Shown: positions 43,765-53,519 of the stretch, piece by piece
Position numbering within the stretch: the stretch's first letter is position 1
How the letters are laid out: each line of letters starts with the position of its first letter
Origin: Paracoccus caeni
GTDB lineage: Bacteria; Pseudomonadota; Alphaproteobacteria; Rhodobacterales; Rhodobacteraceae
Length of the DNA: 64,000 bases
NCBI RefSeq assembly: GCF_016629665.1
Contig: NZ_JAEPRQ010000001.1
Coordinates: forward strand, 992,001-1,056,000
Direction: 5' to 3'
Made by a program: the position numbers and the translations under genes
The notes under the pieces: model-generated
Seen by the model: only the letters and a program-made list of their open reading frames with translations
Told to the model about the DNA's origin: nothing
Databases searched by the model: none

Positions 43765-44697
43765 GTGGCGGGCAGGTCGAGCAGGACAGCCCACACCGTT
43801 GCAGTCCTGATGGGTGGCCCCTCGGCCGAGCGCGAGGTGTCCCTGTCTTCCGGTCGCGAATGCGCGGCTGCACTGCGGGTGGCGGGTTATGACGTGACCG
43901 AGGTGATCCTCGGCAAGGATCGCGGCGGCGATGTCGTTGCGGAACTGAGCAAACTTGCCCCCGATGTCGTCTTCAACGCCCTTCATGGCCGCTTTGGCGA
44001 GGATGGCTGCGTGCAGGGCATCCTTGAATGGATGGACCTGCCCTATACCCATTCGGGTGTGTTGGCCTCGGCCTTGGCGATGGACAAGACCCGCTCGAAA
44101 CTGGCGCTGCGCGAGGCGGGGTTGCCGGTGCTGGAAAGCCTGATCGCCGATGCCGATGAGGTGCGCAGCCGCCATGTGATGCAGCCGCCCTATGTGGTGA
44201 AGCCGAATGACGAGGGCTCTTCGGTCGGCGTCTATCTGATCCATGACGGCGCCAATCAGCCGCCGCAATTGTCGGATGCGATGCCCGCGCGGGTCATGGT
44301 CGAAACCTATGCGCCGGGGCGCGAGATGACGGTGGCGGTCTTGGGCGACCGGGCGCTTGGGGTGACCGAGATCATCACCGACGGCTGGTATGATTACGAT
44401 GCCAAGTACAAGCCCGGCGGTTCGCGCCACGAAATTCCCGCCAATATTCCGGCAGAGATCACCGAGGCCTGCCTCGACTATGCCGTCAGGGCCCATCAGG
44501 CGCTTGGCTGCAAGGGGCTTTCGCGCACCGATTTCCGGTGGGACGAGACGCGCGGTCTTGCCGGGCTGTTCCTGCTGGAGGTGAACACGCAACCCGGTAT
44601 GACCCCCACTTCGCTTGCGCCCGAACAGGCGGCGAAGGTGGGCATCGATTTCCCCGCGCTGATGCGCTGGATGGTGGAGGATGCGCTGTGCCGCTGA
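43765..44697 (+). CDS. ddl: D-alanine-D-alanine ligase
   Basis: ATP-grasp ligase (310 aa) that makes D-Ala-D-Ala for peptidoglycan. It has VAVLMGGPSAEREVSLSSG, FNALHGRFGEDG, the ATP-grasp KPNDEGSSVGV and the Mg-binding EVNTQPGMTPTSL. The start is a GTG at 43765; an ATG shortly before it is out of frame. The stop overlaps the ftsQ start region by 10 bases. Confidence 0.96.
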   Translation: MAGRSSRTAHTVAVLMGGPSAEREVSLSSGRECAAALRVAGYDVTEVILGKDRGGDVVAELSKLAPDVVFNALHGRFGEDGCVQGILEWMDLPYTHSGVLASALAMDKTRSKLALREAGLPVLESLIADADEVRSRHVMQPPYVVKPNDEGSSVGVYLIHDGANQPPQLSDAMPARVMVETYAPGREMTVAVLGDRALGVTEIITDGWYDYDAKYKPGGSRHEIPANIPAEITEACLDYAVRAHQALGCKGLSRTDFRWDETRGLAGLFLLEVNTQPGMTPTSLAPEQAAKVGIDFPALMRWMVEDALCR

Positions 44698-45644
44698 TCA
44701 CCGATCACCGTCCGAGCCGTCAGCCGCAACCGCAGCCCCAGCAGGCGCCGCGGGTGAAGCGCGATCCGGCGCCCTCGCGGCTGCAATACCGGCTGGAGCG
44801 GATGTGGCTGAAGCCGCTTTATCGCCGGGTGGTTCGGATCGGGCTTCCGGCCTTTCTGATCGCGATGATCGCTGGCCTGTGGCTGTCCGATGATGACCGG
44901 CGCGCGTCGCTGAACGAGGATCTGACGGCCATTCTGCAAAAGGTGCAAAGCCGCAAGGAGTTTCAGGTCCAGATGATGACGGTCGAGGGTGCCTCGCCCG
45001 TCGTGGACAAGGCGCTGCGGTCGATGCTGCCGGTCGATCTGCCTGCATCGAGCTTCGAAATCGATCTGGCGGCTTTGCGGCTTCAGGTGATGCAGCTTGA
45101 CGCGATTGAATCGATCGATCTGCGGATCAAGCCCGGCGGCATTCTGTCCGCGGTGGTGAAAGAGCGTCAGCCTGCGGTTCTGTGGCGCAATGCGCGCGGG
45201 ATCGAAATGCTGGACGCGACCGGGCACCGGGTGGCCAGCGTCACGTCGCGCGATGTGCGCAGCGATCTGCCGCTGATCACCGGAGAAGGCGCCGATCTGA
45301 AGGTGGACGAAGCTCTGGCGCTGTTCGATGCCGCCGGGCCGATCCTGCCGCGTGTGCGTGGATTGGTGCGCCGGGGTGAACGGCGTTGGGATCTGGTGCT
45401 GGATCACGGTCAGCGGATCATGCTGCCTGCGGACGGTGCGCAGATCGCGCTGGAAGCCGCCGTCGCGCTGGACCGGGCGCAGGATATGCTGGGCCGCGAT
45501 CTGAGCGTGGTCGATTTGCGCAATCCGTCAAAGCCGGTTCTGCGCCTGGGCATCGATGCCAGAAACACCATCCGAGAAGCCCGCAAGCAGCCTCTTCTGG
45601 GGCCTGACGGGCGGATCATCACAGACGAAAACAAGGGGGGCTGA
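44688..45644 (+). CDS. ftsQ: Cell division protein FtsQ
   Basis: Bitopic inner-membrane protein (318 aa) of the FtsQLB complex. A basic, Pro/Gln-rich cytoplasmic tail of about 50 residues is followed by one helix (about 51-67). The POTRA domain comes next (FEIDLAALRLQVMQLDAIESID) and then the FtsQ domain with PLITGEGAD. The start is a GTG at 44688 inside the last codons of ddl, with GGAGG before it. Followed after 4 bases by ftsA. Confidence 0.93.
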   Translation: MPLITDHRPSRQPQPQPQQAPRVKRDPAPSRLQYRLERMWLKPLYRRVVRIGLPAFLIAMIAGLWLSDDDRRASLNEDLTAILQKVQSRKEFQVQMMTVEGASPVVDKALRSMLPVDLPASSFEIDLAALRLQVMQLDAIESIDLRIKPGGILSAVVKERQPAVLWRNARGIEMLDATGHRVASVTSRDVRSDLPLITGEGADLKVDEALALFDAAGPILPRVRGLVRRGERRWDLVLDHGQRIMLPADGAQIALEAAVALDRAQDMLGRDLSVVDLRNPSKPVLRLGIDARNTIREARKQPLLGPDGRIITDENKGG

Positions 45645-45648
45645 GCCG

Positions 45649-46983
45649 ATGCCAGAGCTTTACGAAACGCAGCGCGCCATGCGCAATATTCGCCGCGCAG
45701 CCCTGCAACGCGGTGTGATCGGCATCCTTGATATCGGCACCTCGAAGATCGCCTGTCTGGTGCTGCGCTTTGACGGCACCGGCACGTTCCGCGAAACCGA
45801 CGGTGTCGGGCCGATGGCAGGGCAGGCGAATTTCCGGGTGATCGGCGCGGCCTCGACCCGGTCGCGCGGCGTGCGCCGGGGCGAGATCGAGACCATGGCC
45901 GAAACCGAACGGGCGATCCGCACCGTGGTCACCGCCGCGCAGAAAGTGGCGGGCGTGCGGGTGGATCATGTGATTGCCTGCCTGTCTGGCGGGCGTCCGG
46001 CCTCTTACGGTTTGGCGGGTGAGATTTCCTTGGCGGCGGGCAAGGTCCATGAATACGATATCGCCTCGGTTCTGGCCGCCTGCGATGCGCCGGATTTCGG
46101 GCGCGGGCGCGAAGTGCTGCATGCTCAGCCGGTGAACTTCGCCGTGGATAACCGCAGCGGGCTTGCCGATCCGCGCGATCATGTCGGCAACAAGCTGGCC
46201 TGCGACATGCATGTGCTGACCGTCGATGGCGACGCCATCGGTAACCTGATCCAGTGCATCCGCCGTTGTGATCTGGAACTGGCGGGGATTGCCTCGGCTT
46301 CCTATGCCTCGGCCCGTGCCTCGATGGTCGAGGATGAGCAGGAATTGGGCGGGGCCTGCATCGATTTTGGTGGCGGCGGAACCGGCGTATCAGTTTTTAT
46401 CCGCAAACACATGATCTTCTCGGATAATGTTCGAATTGGCGGCAACCTGATCACGCAGGATATTGCCCAAGGCTTGCGGGTGTCCTTGCCTGTGGCCGAG
46501 CGTCTGAAGACCCTGAATGGCGGTGTCGAGGCCACCGGACGCGATGATCGCGACATGATCGAGGTGGGCGGAGATACCGGCGATTGGGAATCCGACCGTC
46601 GTGCCGTCAGCCGTGGCGATGTCATCGGCGTGATGCGCCCGAGGGTCGAGGAGATTCTGGAAGGTGTCCGCGAAGTCCTTGATGCGGCTGGATTTGACTC
46701 GCTTCCCAGCCAGCAGATCGTGCTGACCGGCGGCGGCAGCCAGATCCCCGGTCTGGACGGGCTGGCCGCGCGTATCCTTGGCCCCAACATCCGCTGCGGG
46801 CGTCCGCTGCGCATCGATGGGCTGGCGCACCAATTGACCGATCCCAGCTTCTCCAGCGCGGTCGGTCTGGCGTTGTTCGCGGCGCATCCGCAGGACGAAT
46901 GGTGGGATTTCGAAATCCCCGCCGACCGCTATCCGACCCGCAGCCTTCGGAGGGCTTATCGCTGGTTCAGGAATAACTGGTAA
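45649..46983 (+). CDS. ftsA: Cell division protein FtsA
   Basis: Actin-like membrane tether for FtsZ (444 aa). It has the phosphate-binding GILDIGTSKIACLVLRF, the 1C domain with RRGEIETMAETERAI, IDFGGGGTGVSVF and VLTGGGSQIPGLDGLA. The C-terminal RSLRRAYRWFRNNW is an amphipathic membrane-targeting helix. ATG 45649 lies 4 bases after the ftsQ stop. A 222-base gap follows, with ftsZ promoter space. Confidence 0.96.
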   Translation: MPELYETQRAMRNIRRAALQRGVIGILDIGTSKIACLVLRFDGTGTFRETDGVGPMAGQANFRVIGAASTRSRGVRRGEIETMAETERAIRTVVTAAQKVAGVRVDHVIACLSGGRPASYGLAGEISLAAGKVHEYDIASVLAACDAPDFGRGREVLHAQPVNFAVDNRSGLADPRDHVGNKLACDMHVLTVDGDAIGNLIQCIRRCDLELAGIASASYASARASMVEDEQELGGACIDFGGGGTGVSVFIRKHMIFSDNVRIGGNLITQDIAQGLRVSLPVAERLKTLNGGVEATGRDDRDMIEVGGDTGDWESDRRAVSRGDVIGVMRPRVEEILEGVREVLDAAGFDSLPSQQIVLTGGGSQIPGLDGLAARILGPNIRCGRPLRIDGLAHQLTDPSFSSAVGLALFAAHPQDEWWDFEIPADRYPTRSLRRAYRWFRNNW

Positions 46984-47205
46984 GGCATTCAACGCTCTGG
47001 AATGTGTGTGGGCGGGCCGCGCCTCACCACATTCTGCGTTGATGGCAAGATACCGCCAAGCAATAGGCTGCTGACCGCCATATTTTGTGGTTTCAGCCGC
47101 TTTTTCGGATGACGAGACCTGCCTCAACCGGTAGGATTATCTACATGCGGGGATTCGGGCAGGCGCATATGGCCCGACAAAACAGTGAATAAACAGGCGG
47201 AACCC

Positions 47206-48801
47206 ATGAACCTCAATCTGATGATGAACGACGAAGACGAGCTGAAGCCGCGGATCACCGTGTTTGGTGTGGGCGGCGCTGGCGGAAACGCGGTCAACAA
47301 CATGATCGAGAAGCAGCTTGACGGGGTCGAGTTCGTGGTGGCGAACACCGACGCGCAGGCGCTGGCAGGGTCGCGGGCGACCAGCCGCGTTCAGATGGGT
47401 CCGAAAGTGACCGAGGGTCTGGGCGCTGGCGCAAAGCCCTCGATCGGGGCGAAGGCCGCTGAAGAGACCATCGAGGATATCGTCGATCACCTGATGGGCG
47501 CGCATATGTGCTTCATCACCGCCGGGATGGGCGGCGGCACCGGCACCGGCGCCGCGCCGATCATCGCGCAGGCCGCGCGTGAGATGGGCATCCTGACCGT
47601 CGGCGTCGTGACCAAGCCGTTCCAGTTCGAGGGCAGCAAGCGGATGCGTCAGGCCGAAGAGGGCGTCGAAGCCCTTCAGAAGGTCGTCGATACGCTGATC
47701 ATCATCCCCAACCAGAACCTGTTCCGGCTGGCGAACGAAAAGACCACCTTTACCGAAGCCTTCGCCATGGCCGATGACGTGCTGTATCAGGGCGTCAAGG
47801 GCGTGACCGACCTGATGGTCCGTCCGGGCCTGATCAACCTCGACTTTGCCGACGTGCGCGCGGTGATGGACGAGATGGGCAAGGCGATGATGGGCACCGG
47901 CGAAGCCTCGGGCGAGAACCGGGCGCAGGAAGCCGCCGAGCGTGCGATTGCCAACCCGCTCTTGGACGAAATCAGCCTCAACGGCGCCCGTGGCGTGCTG
48001 ATCAACATCACCGGCGGCTACGACATGACCCTGTTCGAGCTGGACGAGGCCGCAAACGTGATCCGCGACAAGGTGGACAGCGATGCGAATATCATCGTCG
48101 GCTCGACCCTTGACCCGGATATGGACGGCTCGATCCGCGTGTCCGTGGTCGCGACCGGCATCGATGCCAGCGCTGCCGTGGCCGATATTCCGGCCCCGCG
48201 CCGCAGCATGGCCGAACCGCTGACCCAGAACCCGCCCGTCACCCGCAAGGAAGATGTCGCGGTCGAGGATGATCTGCCGGTTCCGCCGCGCCGCAATCCG
48301 GCCCCCGCCGCCGAGATCCGTCACGAGCAGCAGCCTGCCGCCCGCGTCGAACATGACGTGCCGCCCCCGGCCTATCAGCCGAAAGAGCAGCCGACCCGCG
48401 CCGCCGCCGTCCGCATCGAGGATGACAGCAACGACTTCGTCGCGCCGCGCCCGGCAGCAGGTGGCCGTGGTCAACCCGGCCCGGAAGTAATGGAGCGTCT
48501 GCGCCGCGCGGTCGAGCATCACGGTGAGCGTCAGCAGGCGCAGCAACGCGCCCCCGAACCCGAAGCGCCGCGCAACCAAAGCCGCATGGCCGGTCTTGGC
48601 CGCATGCTGGAGCGGATGGCAGGTCACGGCGATCAACCCGCCCCGCAAAAGCCCGCCGCCTCGTCGATTTCCGAGCGCGTGAATGAGCGTGTGGCGGTTC
48701 GTGCCCGTCAGCAGGAAGCCGATTTTGACGATCTGGCCAGCCCGGACAGCGCTCAGGACAATGTCGAAATCCCGGCATTCCTGCGTCGTCAGGCGAACTG
48801 A
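47206..48801 (+). CDS. ftsZ: Cell division protein FtsZ
   Basis: Tubulin-like GTPase (531 aa) that forms the Z-ring. [13 protein letters not shown] and the signature [10 protein letters not shown] bind GTP; the T7 synergy loop is [12 protein letters not shown] long Pro/Ala/Glu-rich linker of roughly 200 residues leads to the C-terminal peptide [12 protein letters not shown] that binds FtsA. Long linkers are usual in Alphaproteobacteria. ATG 47206 was chosen over a GTG seven codons earlier because AGGCGGA lies before it. Confidence 0.97.
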   Translation: MNLNLMMNDEDELKPRITVFGVGGAGGNAVNNMIEKQLDGVEFVVANTDAQALAGSRATSRVQMGPKVTEGLGAGAKPSIGAKAAEETIEDIVDHLMGAHMCFITAGMGGGTGTGAAPIIAQAAREMGILTVGVVTKPFQFEGSKRMRQAEEGVEALQKVVDTLIIIPNQNLFRLANEKTTFTEAFAMADDVLYQGVKGVTDLMVRPGLINLDFADVRAVMDEMGKAMMGTGEASGENRAQEAAERAIANPLLDEISLNGARGVLINITGGYDMTLFELDEAANVIRDKVDSDANIIVGSTLDPDMDGSIRVSVVATGIDASAAVADIPAPRRSMAEPLTQNPPVTRKEDVAVEDDLPVPPRRNPAPAAEIRHEQQPAARVEHDVPPPAYQPKEQPTRAAAVRIEDDSNDFVAPRPAAGGRGQPGPEVMERLRRAVEHHGERQQAQQRAPEPEAPRNQSRMAGLGRMLERMAGHGDQPAPQKPAASSISERVNERVAVRARQQEADFDDLASPDSAQDNVEIPAFLRRQAN

Positions 48802-48836
48802 TAGCGTTCACGAAAACGATACGATCGAGCAGGGAA

Positions 48837-48866
48837 AGGGCCGCCTCGGGCGGCTCTTTTTCTTTT
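48837..48866 (+). terminator. Rho-independent terminator of ftsZ
   Basis: AGGGCCGCC-tcg-GGCGGCTCT, a 9-bp stem with one G-U pair and a 3-base loop, followed by a long T-run (TTTTTCTTTTT). It is 35 bases after the ftsZ stop and separates ftsZ from lpxC. Confidence 0.88.
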
Positions 48867-49029
48867 TGTTTCAGCGGCTTGTTTGCCATCCTCGCATTGT
48901 CGGCGATAACCGGCCCGCGAATGTTTCACCCCGTCACAATTCGTTAGTTGAACGTGCCCGTCAGCGGTCCTAGCTGGAATGATGTCGGAACAATCGATTC
49001 CGGCTAACGGATTTGAAGGCAGGCAGAAA

Positions 49030-49959
49030 ATGCAGGCGACGCTGAAAAAAATGGTGAAATTCTCGGGCATGGGGCTGCATAGCGGCGCCCCTGTCCGGCT
49101 GGAAATCCATCCCGCGCCTGCAGGCCACGGCATTGTCTTTCGCCGCACCGACCTGCAACCCGCCGTGGATATCCCGGCGCTGTGGGATCACGTCACCCCG
49201 TCGAAGCTGTGCACGCTGATGGATGACGGCAAGGGCACCACCCTGTCCACGGTCGAGCATGTCATGGCCGCTTTGGTCGGCACCGGCATTCACAATGCGC
49301 TGGTGACCGTCGATGGCCCGGAAGTGCCGATTCTCGACGGTTCCTCGGCACCCTTTGCCGATGGCATCCTGCGCGCGGGGATCGAGGTGCTGGATGCGCC
49401 GCTGCGCGCGATCCGCGTGCTGCGCCCGGTCGAGGTGCGCGAGGGTGAGGCTTTTGCCCGTCTGGAACCGGCCGATCACCTGCAGATCGATTTCGACATC
49501 GACTTCGTTGATGCCGCCATCGGTCATCAGGAAAAGCGGCTGGACATGGCCAATGGCGCTTTCCTGCGCGAACTGGCCGACAGCCGCACCTTCTGCCGGC
49601 AGTCGGATGTCGAGGCAATGCGCCGCAATGGTCTGGCCCTTGGCGGCACCTATCTGAACGCGGTCGTCGTTGATGGCGCGAAGGTTCTGTCGCCGGGTGG
49701 TCTGCGCCACCGGGATGAAGCTGTGCGCCACAAGATGCTGGACGCAATGGGCGATCTTGGCCTTGCCGGTGCGCCGCTTCTGGCCCGCTATACCGGCCAC
49801 CGCGCCGGGCATGCAATGACGAACCGTCTGCTGCGGGCCTTGTTTGCGGACCCGACGGCGTGGGAATGGGAAACCTGTTCGCCCGCGCTGGAAGATCGTC
49901 TGCCGGGTGCCGGTGTGGCCAATTACATCGTAGAGCAGAATGATTGGGCGGTCGCGTAA
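49030..49959 (+). CDS. lpxC: UDP-3-O-acyl-N-acetylglucosamine deacetylase LpxC
   Basis: Zinc amidase (309 aa from ATG 49030) that commits UDP-GlcNAc to lipid A synthesis. It has KFSGMGLHSG at the N-terminus, the zinc-binding TLSTVEHVMAAL, LDGSSAPF, and RHKMLDAMGDL with the other zinc ligands; GHRAGHAMTNRLL supplies the catalytic His. ATG 49030 (MQATLKKM) matches the usual N-terminus; an in-frame ATG at 48979 would add 17 residues. It has its own promoter after the ftsZ terminator. Confidence 0.95.
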   Translation: MQATLKKMVKFSGMGLHSGAPVRLEIHPAPAGHGIVFRRTDLQPAVDIPALWDHVTPSKLCTLMDDGKGTTLSTVEHVMAALVGTGIHNALVTVDGPEVPILDGSSAPFADGILRAGIEVLDAPLRAIRVLRPVEVREGEAFARLEPADHLQIDFDIDFVDAAIGHQEKRLDMANGAFLRELADSRTFCRQSDVEAMRRNGLALGGTYLNAVVVDGAKVLSPGGLRHRDEAVRHKMLDAMGDLGLAGAPLLARYTGHRAGHAMTNRLLRALFADPTAWEWETCSPALEDRLPGAGVANYIVEQNDWAVA

Positions 49960-50123
49960 CCTTGCGCGGCCGCAGCCGATTTTCGCCGCTGCGTCCCATA
50001 GTATTTCAATGGCGAAATTCAATGGATTGCCATTTTGCGCCCCCTGATGTTCTGTGCTAGGAGATGCCGGCAGCCGCGCCAGAAACGGGTGGCCGCTCAG
50101 AAGAATCGTAGGGCAGGGTGAAT

Positions 50124-50972
50124 ATGGCGCGCTCGAAAATATCGGCAACCATGATGGCTGCGGTCGTAGCGGGTATGACGCTGGCCGGATGCTCTGGTTC
50201 CTCATCGGATGCCGAGCGGCGGAATCTGGATCGCTTTACCGCCGAGCAGATCTATAAGCGTGGCGAGTATGAGCTGGAAAACAGCCGCAAGCCGGAAGAC
50301 GCAGTTTTCTATTTCAGCGAGGTCGAGCGGCTTTACCCCTATTCCGAATGGGCCAAGCGCGCGCTGATCATGCAGGCCTATTCCAACCACCGGGCCAAGA
50401 ACTATGAAGAGGCGCGGGGCGCGGCGCAGCGGTTCATCGACACCTATCCGGGCGATGAAGATGCGGCTTATGCCCAGTATTTGCTGGCTCTTTCCTATTA
50501 TGACCAGATTGATGAGGTTGGCCGCGATCAGGGTCTGACCTTCCAGGCGCTCAGCTCGCTTCGCACGGTGATCGAGGAATATCCCGACAGCGAATATGCC
50601 CGCAGCGCCATTCTGAAATTCGATCTGGCCTTCGATCACCTTGCCGCCAAGGAAATGGAGATCGGTCGCTATTACCTGAAGCGCGGCCATTACGCCGCCT
50701 CGATCAACCGCTTCCGCGTCGTGGTCGAGGAATTCCAGACGACCACCCAAACGCCCGAGGCTTTGTTACGTCTGGTCGAGGCCTATCTGGCGCTTGGCCT
50801 GAATGACGAGGCGCAGACGGCGGGTGCGATTCTGGGCCACAACTTCCAGTCCTCGCCCTTCTACGATGACGCCTATCGCCAGCTTCGCGGTCGCGGACTT
50901 TCGCCGGAAGCAAGTGGCGATAGCTGGCTGACCAATGTCTATCGCCAGATGATTCAGGGCCGCTGGCTGTGA
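50124..50972 (+). CDS. bamD: Outer membrane assembly lipoprotein BamD
   Basis: Periplasmic lipoprotein (282 aa) of the BAM complex that inserts outer-membrane proteins. It has a signal peptide with lipobox TLAGC (Cys about 23) followed by five TPR-like repeats. Recognisable parts are AEQIYKRGEYELEN, FSEVERLYPYSEWAKRA and RYYLKRGHYAASINRF. ATG 50124 was chosen; a GTG two codons earlier is equally open. It is followed by recN after 28 bases. Confidence 0.94.
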   Translation: MARSKISATMMAAVVAGMTLAGCSGSSSDAERRNLDRFTAEQIYKRGEYELENSRKPEDAVFYFSEVERLYPYSEWAKRALIMQAYSNHRAKNYEEARGAAQRFIDTYPGDEDAAYAQYLLALSYYDQIDEVGRDQGLTFQALSSLRTVIEEYPDSEYARSAILKFDLAFDHLAAKEMEIGRYYLKRGHYAASINRFRVVVEEFQTTTQTPEALLRLVEAYLALGLNDEAQTAGAILGHNFQSSPFYDDAYRQLRGRGLSPEASGDSWLTNVYRQMIQGRWL

Positions 50973-51000
50973 TGCCAAGCGCCGCCTGAGGGGGCGCAAG

Positions 51001-52647
51001 ATGCTGCGATCGCTTGATATTCGCAATATGCTGTTGATTGACCGGCTCGAACTTTCGTTCGGGCCGGGTCTCAACGTGCTGACTGGCGAGACCGGGGCGG
51101 GCAAGTCGATTCTGCTGGATTGTCTGGGCTTCGTTCTGGGCTGGCGCGGGCGGGCCGATCTGGTTCGCCAAGGTGCGGCGCAGGGCGAGGTGACGGCGGT
51201 GTTCGATCTGCCCGAGGATCATCCGGCCCATTCGGTTCTGTCGGATGCCGGGATCGAGATCGACGAAGGCGAACTGATCCTGCGCCGTGTGAATGGCGGC
51301 GACGGGCGCAAGACTGGCTATGTGAACGACCGTCGTGTCTCGGGCGAGGTGCTGCGGCAATTGTCCGAGGCGCTGGTCGAACTGCACGGTCAGCATGATG
51401 ATCGCGGGCTTTTGAACCCTCGCGGCCACCGGCTGTTGCTGGATGCTTTTGCCGGGCTGGATCTGGAACCCGCCCGGCGTGCCTGGGCCGAACGTCGCGC
51501 CGCCTTGCGCGATCTGGATGAGGCCGAGGCGCGTCTGGCCGCCGCCCGCAGCGAAGAGGATTTCCTGCGTCATGCGGTGAAGGAATTGGACGATCTCGCC
51601 CCCGTTGCGGGGGAGGAGGCCGAACTCGACACACGCCGCCGCGCGATGCAGGCGGCAGAACGTATTCGCGGCGATGTCGCCCGCGCCTTGCAGATGCTGG
51701 GCGGTGAGGGGGCCGAGGGCGCGATGCTGGACGCGAACCGCTGGCTTGAGGGTGCCGCCGACCGGGCCGAGGGGCGTCTGGACGAGCCGATCTCGGCCTT
51801 GTCGCGCGCGCTGATCGAACTGGGCGAGGCGCATCGCGGGGTCGAGGATGCGCTGCGCGAGATGCAATTCGATCCCGCCGCGCTGGAAGCCGCCGAAGAG
51901 CGGCTTTTCGCCCTGCGCGCTTTGGCCCGGAAGCATGACGTTCTGGCCGACGATCTGGCCGGTCTGGCGGATGAGCTGCGCCAGAGGCTAGGTCGGATCG
52001 ATGCCGGTGAAAGCATGATCGCCGATCTGCGCCAACGCGCTGATGAGGCCGCGCGCCGTTACGAGGATGCGGCGGCGCTGCTGTCCAAGTCGCGGAAGAC
52101 GGCGGCGGGGCAGTTGGACAAGGCCGTATCGGCCGAGCTTGCACCCCTGAAGATGGAACGCGCGGTGTTTGAGACCATCGTCTCTGCCGCCGAACCGGGA
52201 CCGGACGGGCAGGACGCAGTGGCCTTTACCGTCGCCACCAATCCCGGCGCGCCTGCCGGTCCTTTGGACAAGATCGCCTCGGGCGGTGAGCTTTCGCGGT
52301 TTCTGCTGGCGCTCAAGGTATCGCTGGCGCGGGGCAATGATGCGCTGGTGCTGATCTTTGATGAGATTGACCGCGGGGTTGGCGGCGCGACGGCGGATGC
52401 CGTGGGACGACGGCTGAAGGTTCTGGCGGATACGGCGCAGGTGTTGGTGGTGACCCACTCTCCGCAGGTCGCGGCGCTTGGAAACAGCCATTTCCGGGTG
52501 GCGAAAACGGTGGCCGACGGCATGACCACCTCGGGCGTGTCGGCGCTGGATCATCCGCAAAGGGTGGATGAGATCGCGCGAATGCTGTCGGGTGACCGGA
52601 TCACCGACGCGGCGGTTGCGGCGGCACGGTCGTTGCTGGAGGGGTAG
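51001..52647 (+). CDS. recN: DNA repair protein RecN
   Basis: SMC-like ATPase (548 aa) acting in double-strand-break repair. The P-loop GETGAGKSILLDCLGFVLG is near the N-terminus, a central coiled coil spans about residues 150-370, and the C-terminal lobe has ASGGELSRFLLALK (signature) and LIFDEIDRGVGGATA (Walker B) with THSPQVAALG. Full length. It is the usual downstream neighbour of bamD. Confidence 0.96.
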   Translation: MLRSLDIRNMLLIDRLELSFGPGLNVLTGETGAGKSILLDCLGFVLGWRGRADLVRQGAAQGEVTAVFDLPEDHPAHSVLSDAGIEIDEGELILRRVNGGDGRKTGYVNDRRVSGEVLRQLSEALVELHGQHDDRGLLNPRGHRLLLDAFAGLDLEPARRAWAERRAALRDLDEAEARLAAARSEEDFLRHAVKELDDLAPVAGEEAELDTRRRAMQAAERIRGDVARALQMLGGEGAEGAMLDANRWLEGAADRAEGRLDEPISALSRALIELGEAHRGVEDALREMQFDPAALEAAEERLFALRALARKHDVLADDLAGLADELRQRLGRIDAGESMIADLRQRADEAARRYEDAAALLSKSRKTAAGQLDKAVSAELAPLKMERAVFETIVSAAEPGPDGQDAVAFTVATNPGAPAGPLDKIASGGELSRFLLALKVSLARGNDALVLIFDEIDRGVGGATADAVGRRLKVLADTAQVLVVTHSPQVAALGNSHFRVAKTVADGMTTSGVSALDHPQRVDEIARMLSGDRITDAAVAAARSLLEG

Positions 52648-52662
52648 GGATCAGGCCCCCTA

Positions 52663-52977
52663 TCACTGGCCCTCAACAGGCCGCAGGATCGACAAAATCT
52701 TGCCGTTCTCGGGATCGATACGCACCAGCATATCGTTGATGATCGCATAGCGATCACCTTCGGGGGCCAGTGCAAGCCCGTAATCCTCGGGCTGCTCGAC
52801 AATCACCGCCTGCTCAAGCGAGACGACATCGCCCACCGCGACCTCACCCGCCTCAGCCGAGCCGGGCTGTTCCAGAACGGCCATTTCCGTGTCTTCGGGT
52901 GACTGGGCGGTGGCGAGGCCGGAAACGATCATCACGCCCAGGATTGCGGCCAGCGCAACCGGCTTGTGAGCCTTCAT
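52663..52977 (-). CDS. Small secreted protein, paralogue 1 of a tandem pair
   Basis: A 104-aa protein with a signal peptide (cleavage near ATAQS, about residue 25). The C-terminal half DYGLALAPEGDRYAIINDML then VRIDPENGKILSILR repeats the plan of the neighbouring gene: YGL, five residues, G, then YAI, LVR-D and KILS-LR. The middle is Glu/Val-rich. I do not know the family; periplasmic location is likely. The start at 52977 follows AAGGAAG. It converges on recN. Confidence 0.75.
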   Translation of the reverse strand: MKAHKPVALAAILGVMIVSGLATAQSPEDTEMAVLEQPGSAEAGEVAVGDVVSLEQAVIVEQPEDYGLALAPEGDRYAIINDMLVRIDPENGKILSILRPVEGQ

Positions 52978-53072
52978 CACAGTAACTTCCTTGACTGACT
53001 TGAGGAATGAACCGCCTTCCTGCGGCATCGGTTCCGTAGCTTGCGGGGACGGGCAAGGTTCTGCCGGAAGGA

Positions 53073-53408
53073 TCAGTCCAGAACTTCGGCGTGACTGCGC
53101 AAAACCGAGAGGATTTTGAAGGACGAAGCATCCACCCGGACCAGCGTGTTCGAGACGATGGCATAGTGGCTGCCCGGAAGCTCTGGCCCAAGGCCATATT
53201 TGCCGGGTCGATCGATCAGGTGAATGGAATCGCGCGGCGGCACATCGCCGGCGCTGAAGCCGACAATTGTGGGGGTGATGCCTGCCTCGATGGCGGCAGG
53301 CGATGCCGCCACCGGCCCATCCCTCTGTCCGCTGCCGAACAGGTTGTGGGCCAGCGCCGTGACGCCTGCCAAAGCGGCGACGGCTGCAATTGTGACAACG
53401 TGTCTCAT
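53073..53408 (-). CDS. Small secreted protein, paralogue 2 of a tandem pair
   Basis: A 111-aa protein with an N-terminal hydrophobic signal or anchor (about residues 4-20) and the same C-terminal plan as the gene at 52663: KYGLGPELPGSHYAIVSNTL then VRVDASSFKILSVLR. The two probably arose by tandem duplication and then diverged in the middle. Unknown function. The 95-base gap shows no terminator, so they may share a transcript. Confidence 0.75.
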   Translation of the reverse strand: MRHVVTIAAVAALAGVTALAHNLFGSGQRDGPVAASPAAIEAGITPTIVGFSAGDVPPRDSIHLIDRPGKYGLGPELPGSHYAIVSNTLVRVDASSFKILSVLRSHAEVLD

Positions 53409-53441
53409 ATTCTCGGTCGTCAGTAGATCTGCCTATGGGAC

Positions 53442-53470
53442 CGGAACCATCCAGAACGGCTCCGGTTCCG
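53442..53470. repeat. Inverted repeat upstream of the paralogue pair
   Basis: CGGAACC (53442-53448) and GGTTCCG (53464-53470), spaced by 15 bases, lie between the paralogue pair and mmsB. Could be an operator or a weak hairpin; no T-run on the minus strand. Confidence 0.35.
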
Positions 53471-53492
53471 TCACTGACGGTTTGGTTCCCCC

Positions 53493-53519
53493 AAAAAACG
53501 CCCTTTCAGCGATTTTTTT
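53493..53519 (-). terminator. A/T-tract hairpin at the 3' end of mmsB
   Basis: On the minus strand AAAAAAATCGC-TGAAAGG-GCGTTTTTT: a short GC stem extended by an A-tract pairing with a T-tract. The mmsB stop codon lies in the loop. Probable terminator of the valine operon. Confidence 0.5.
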
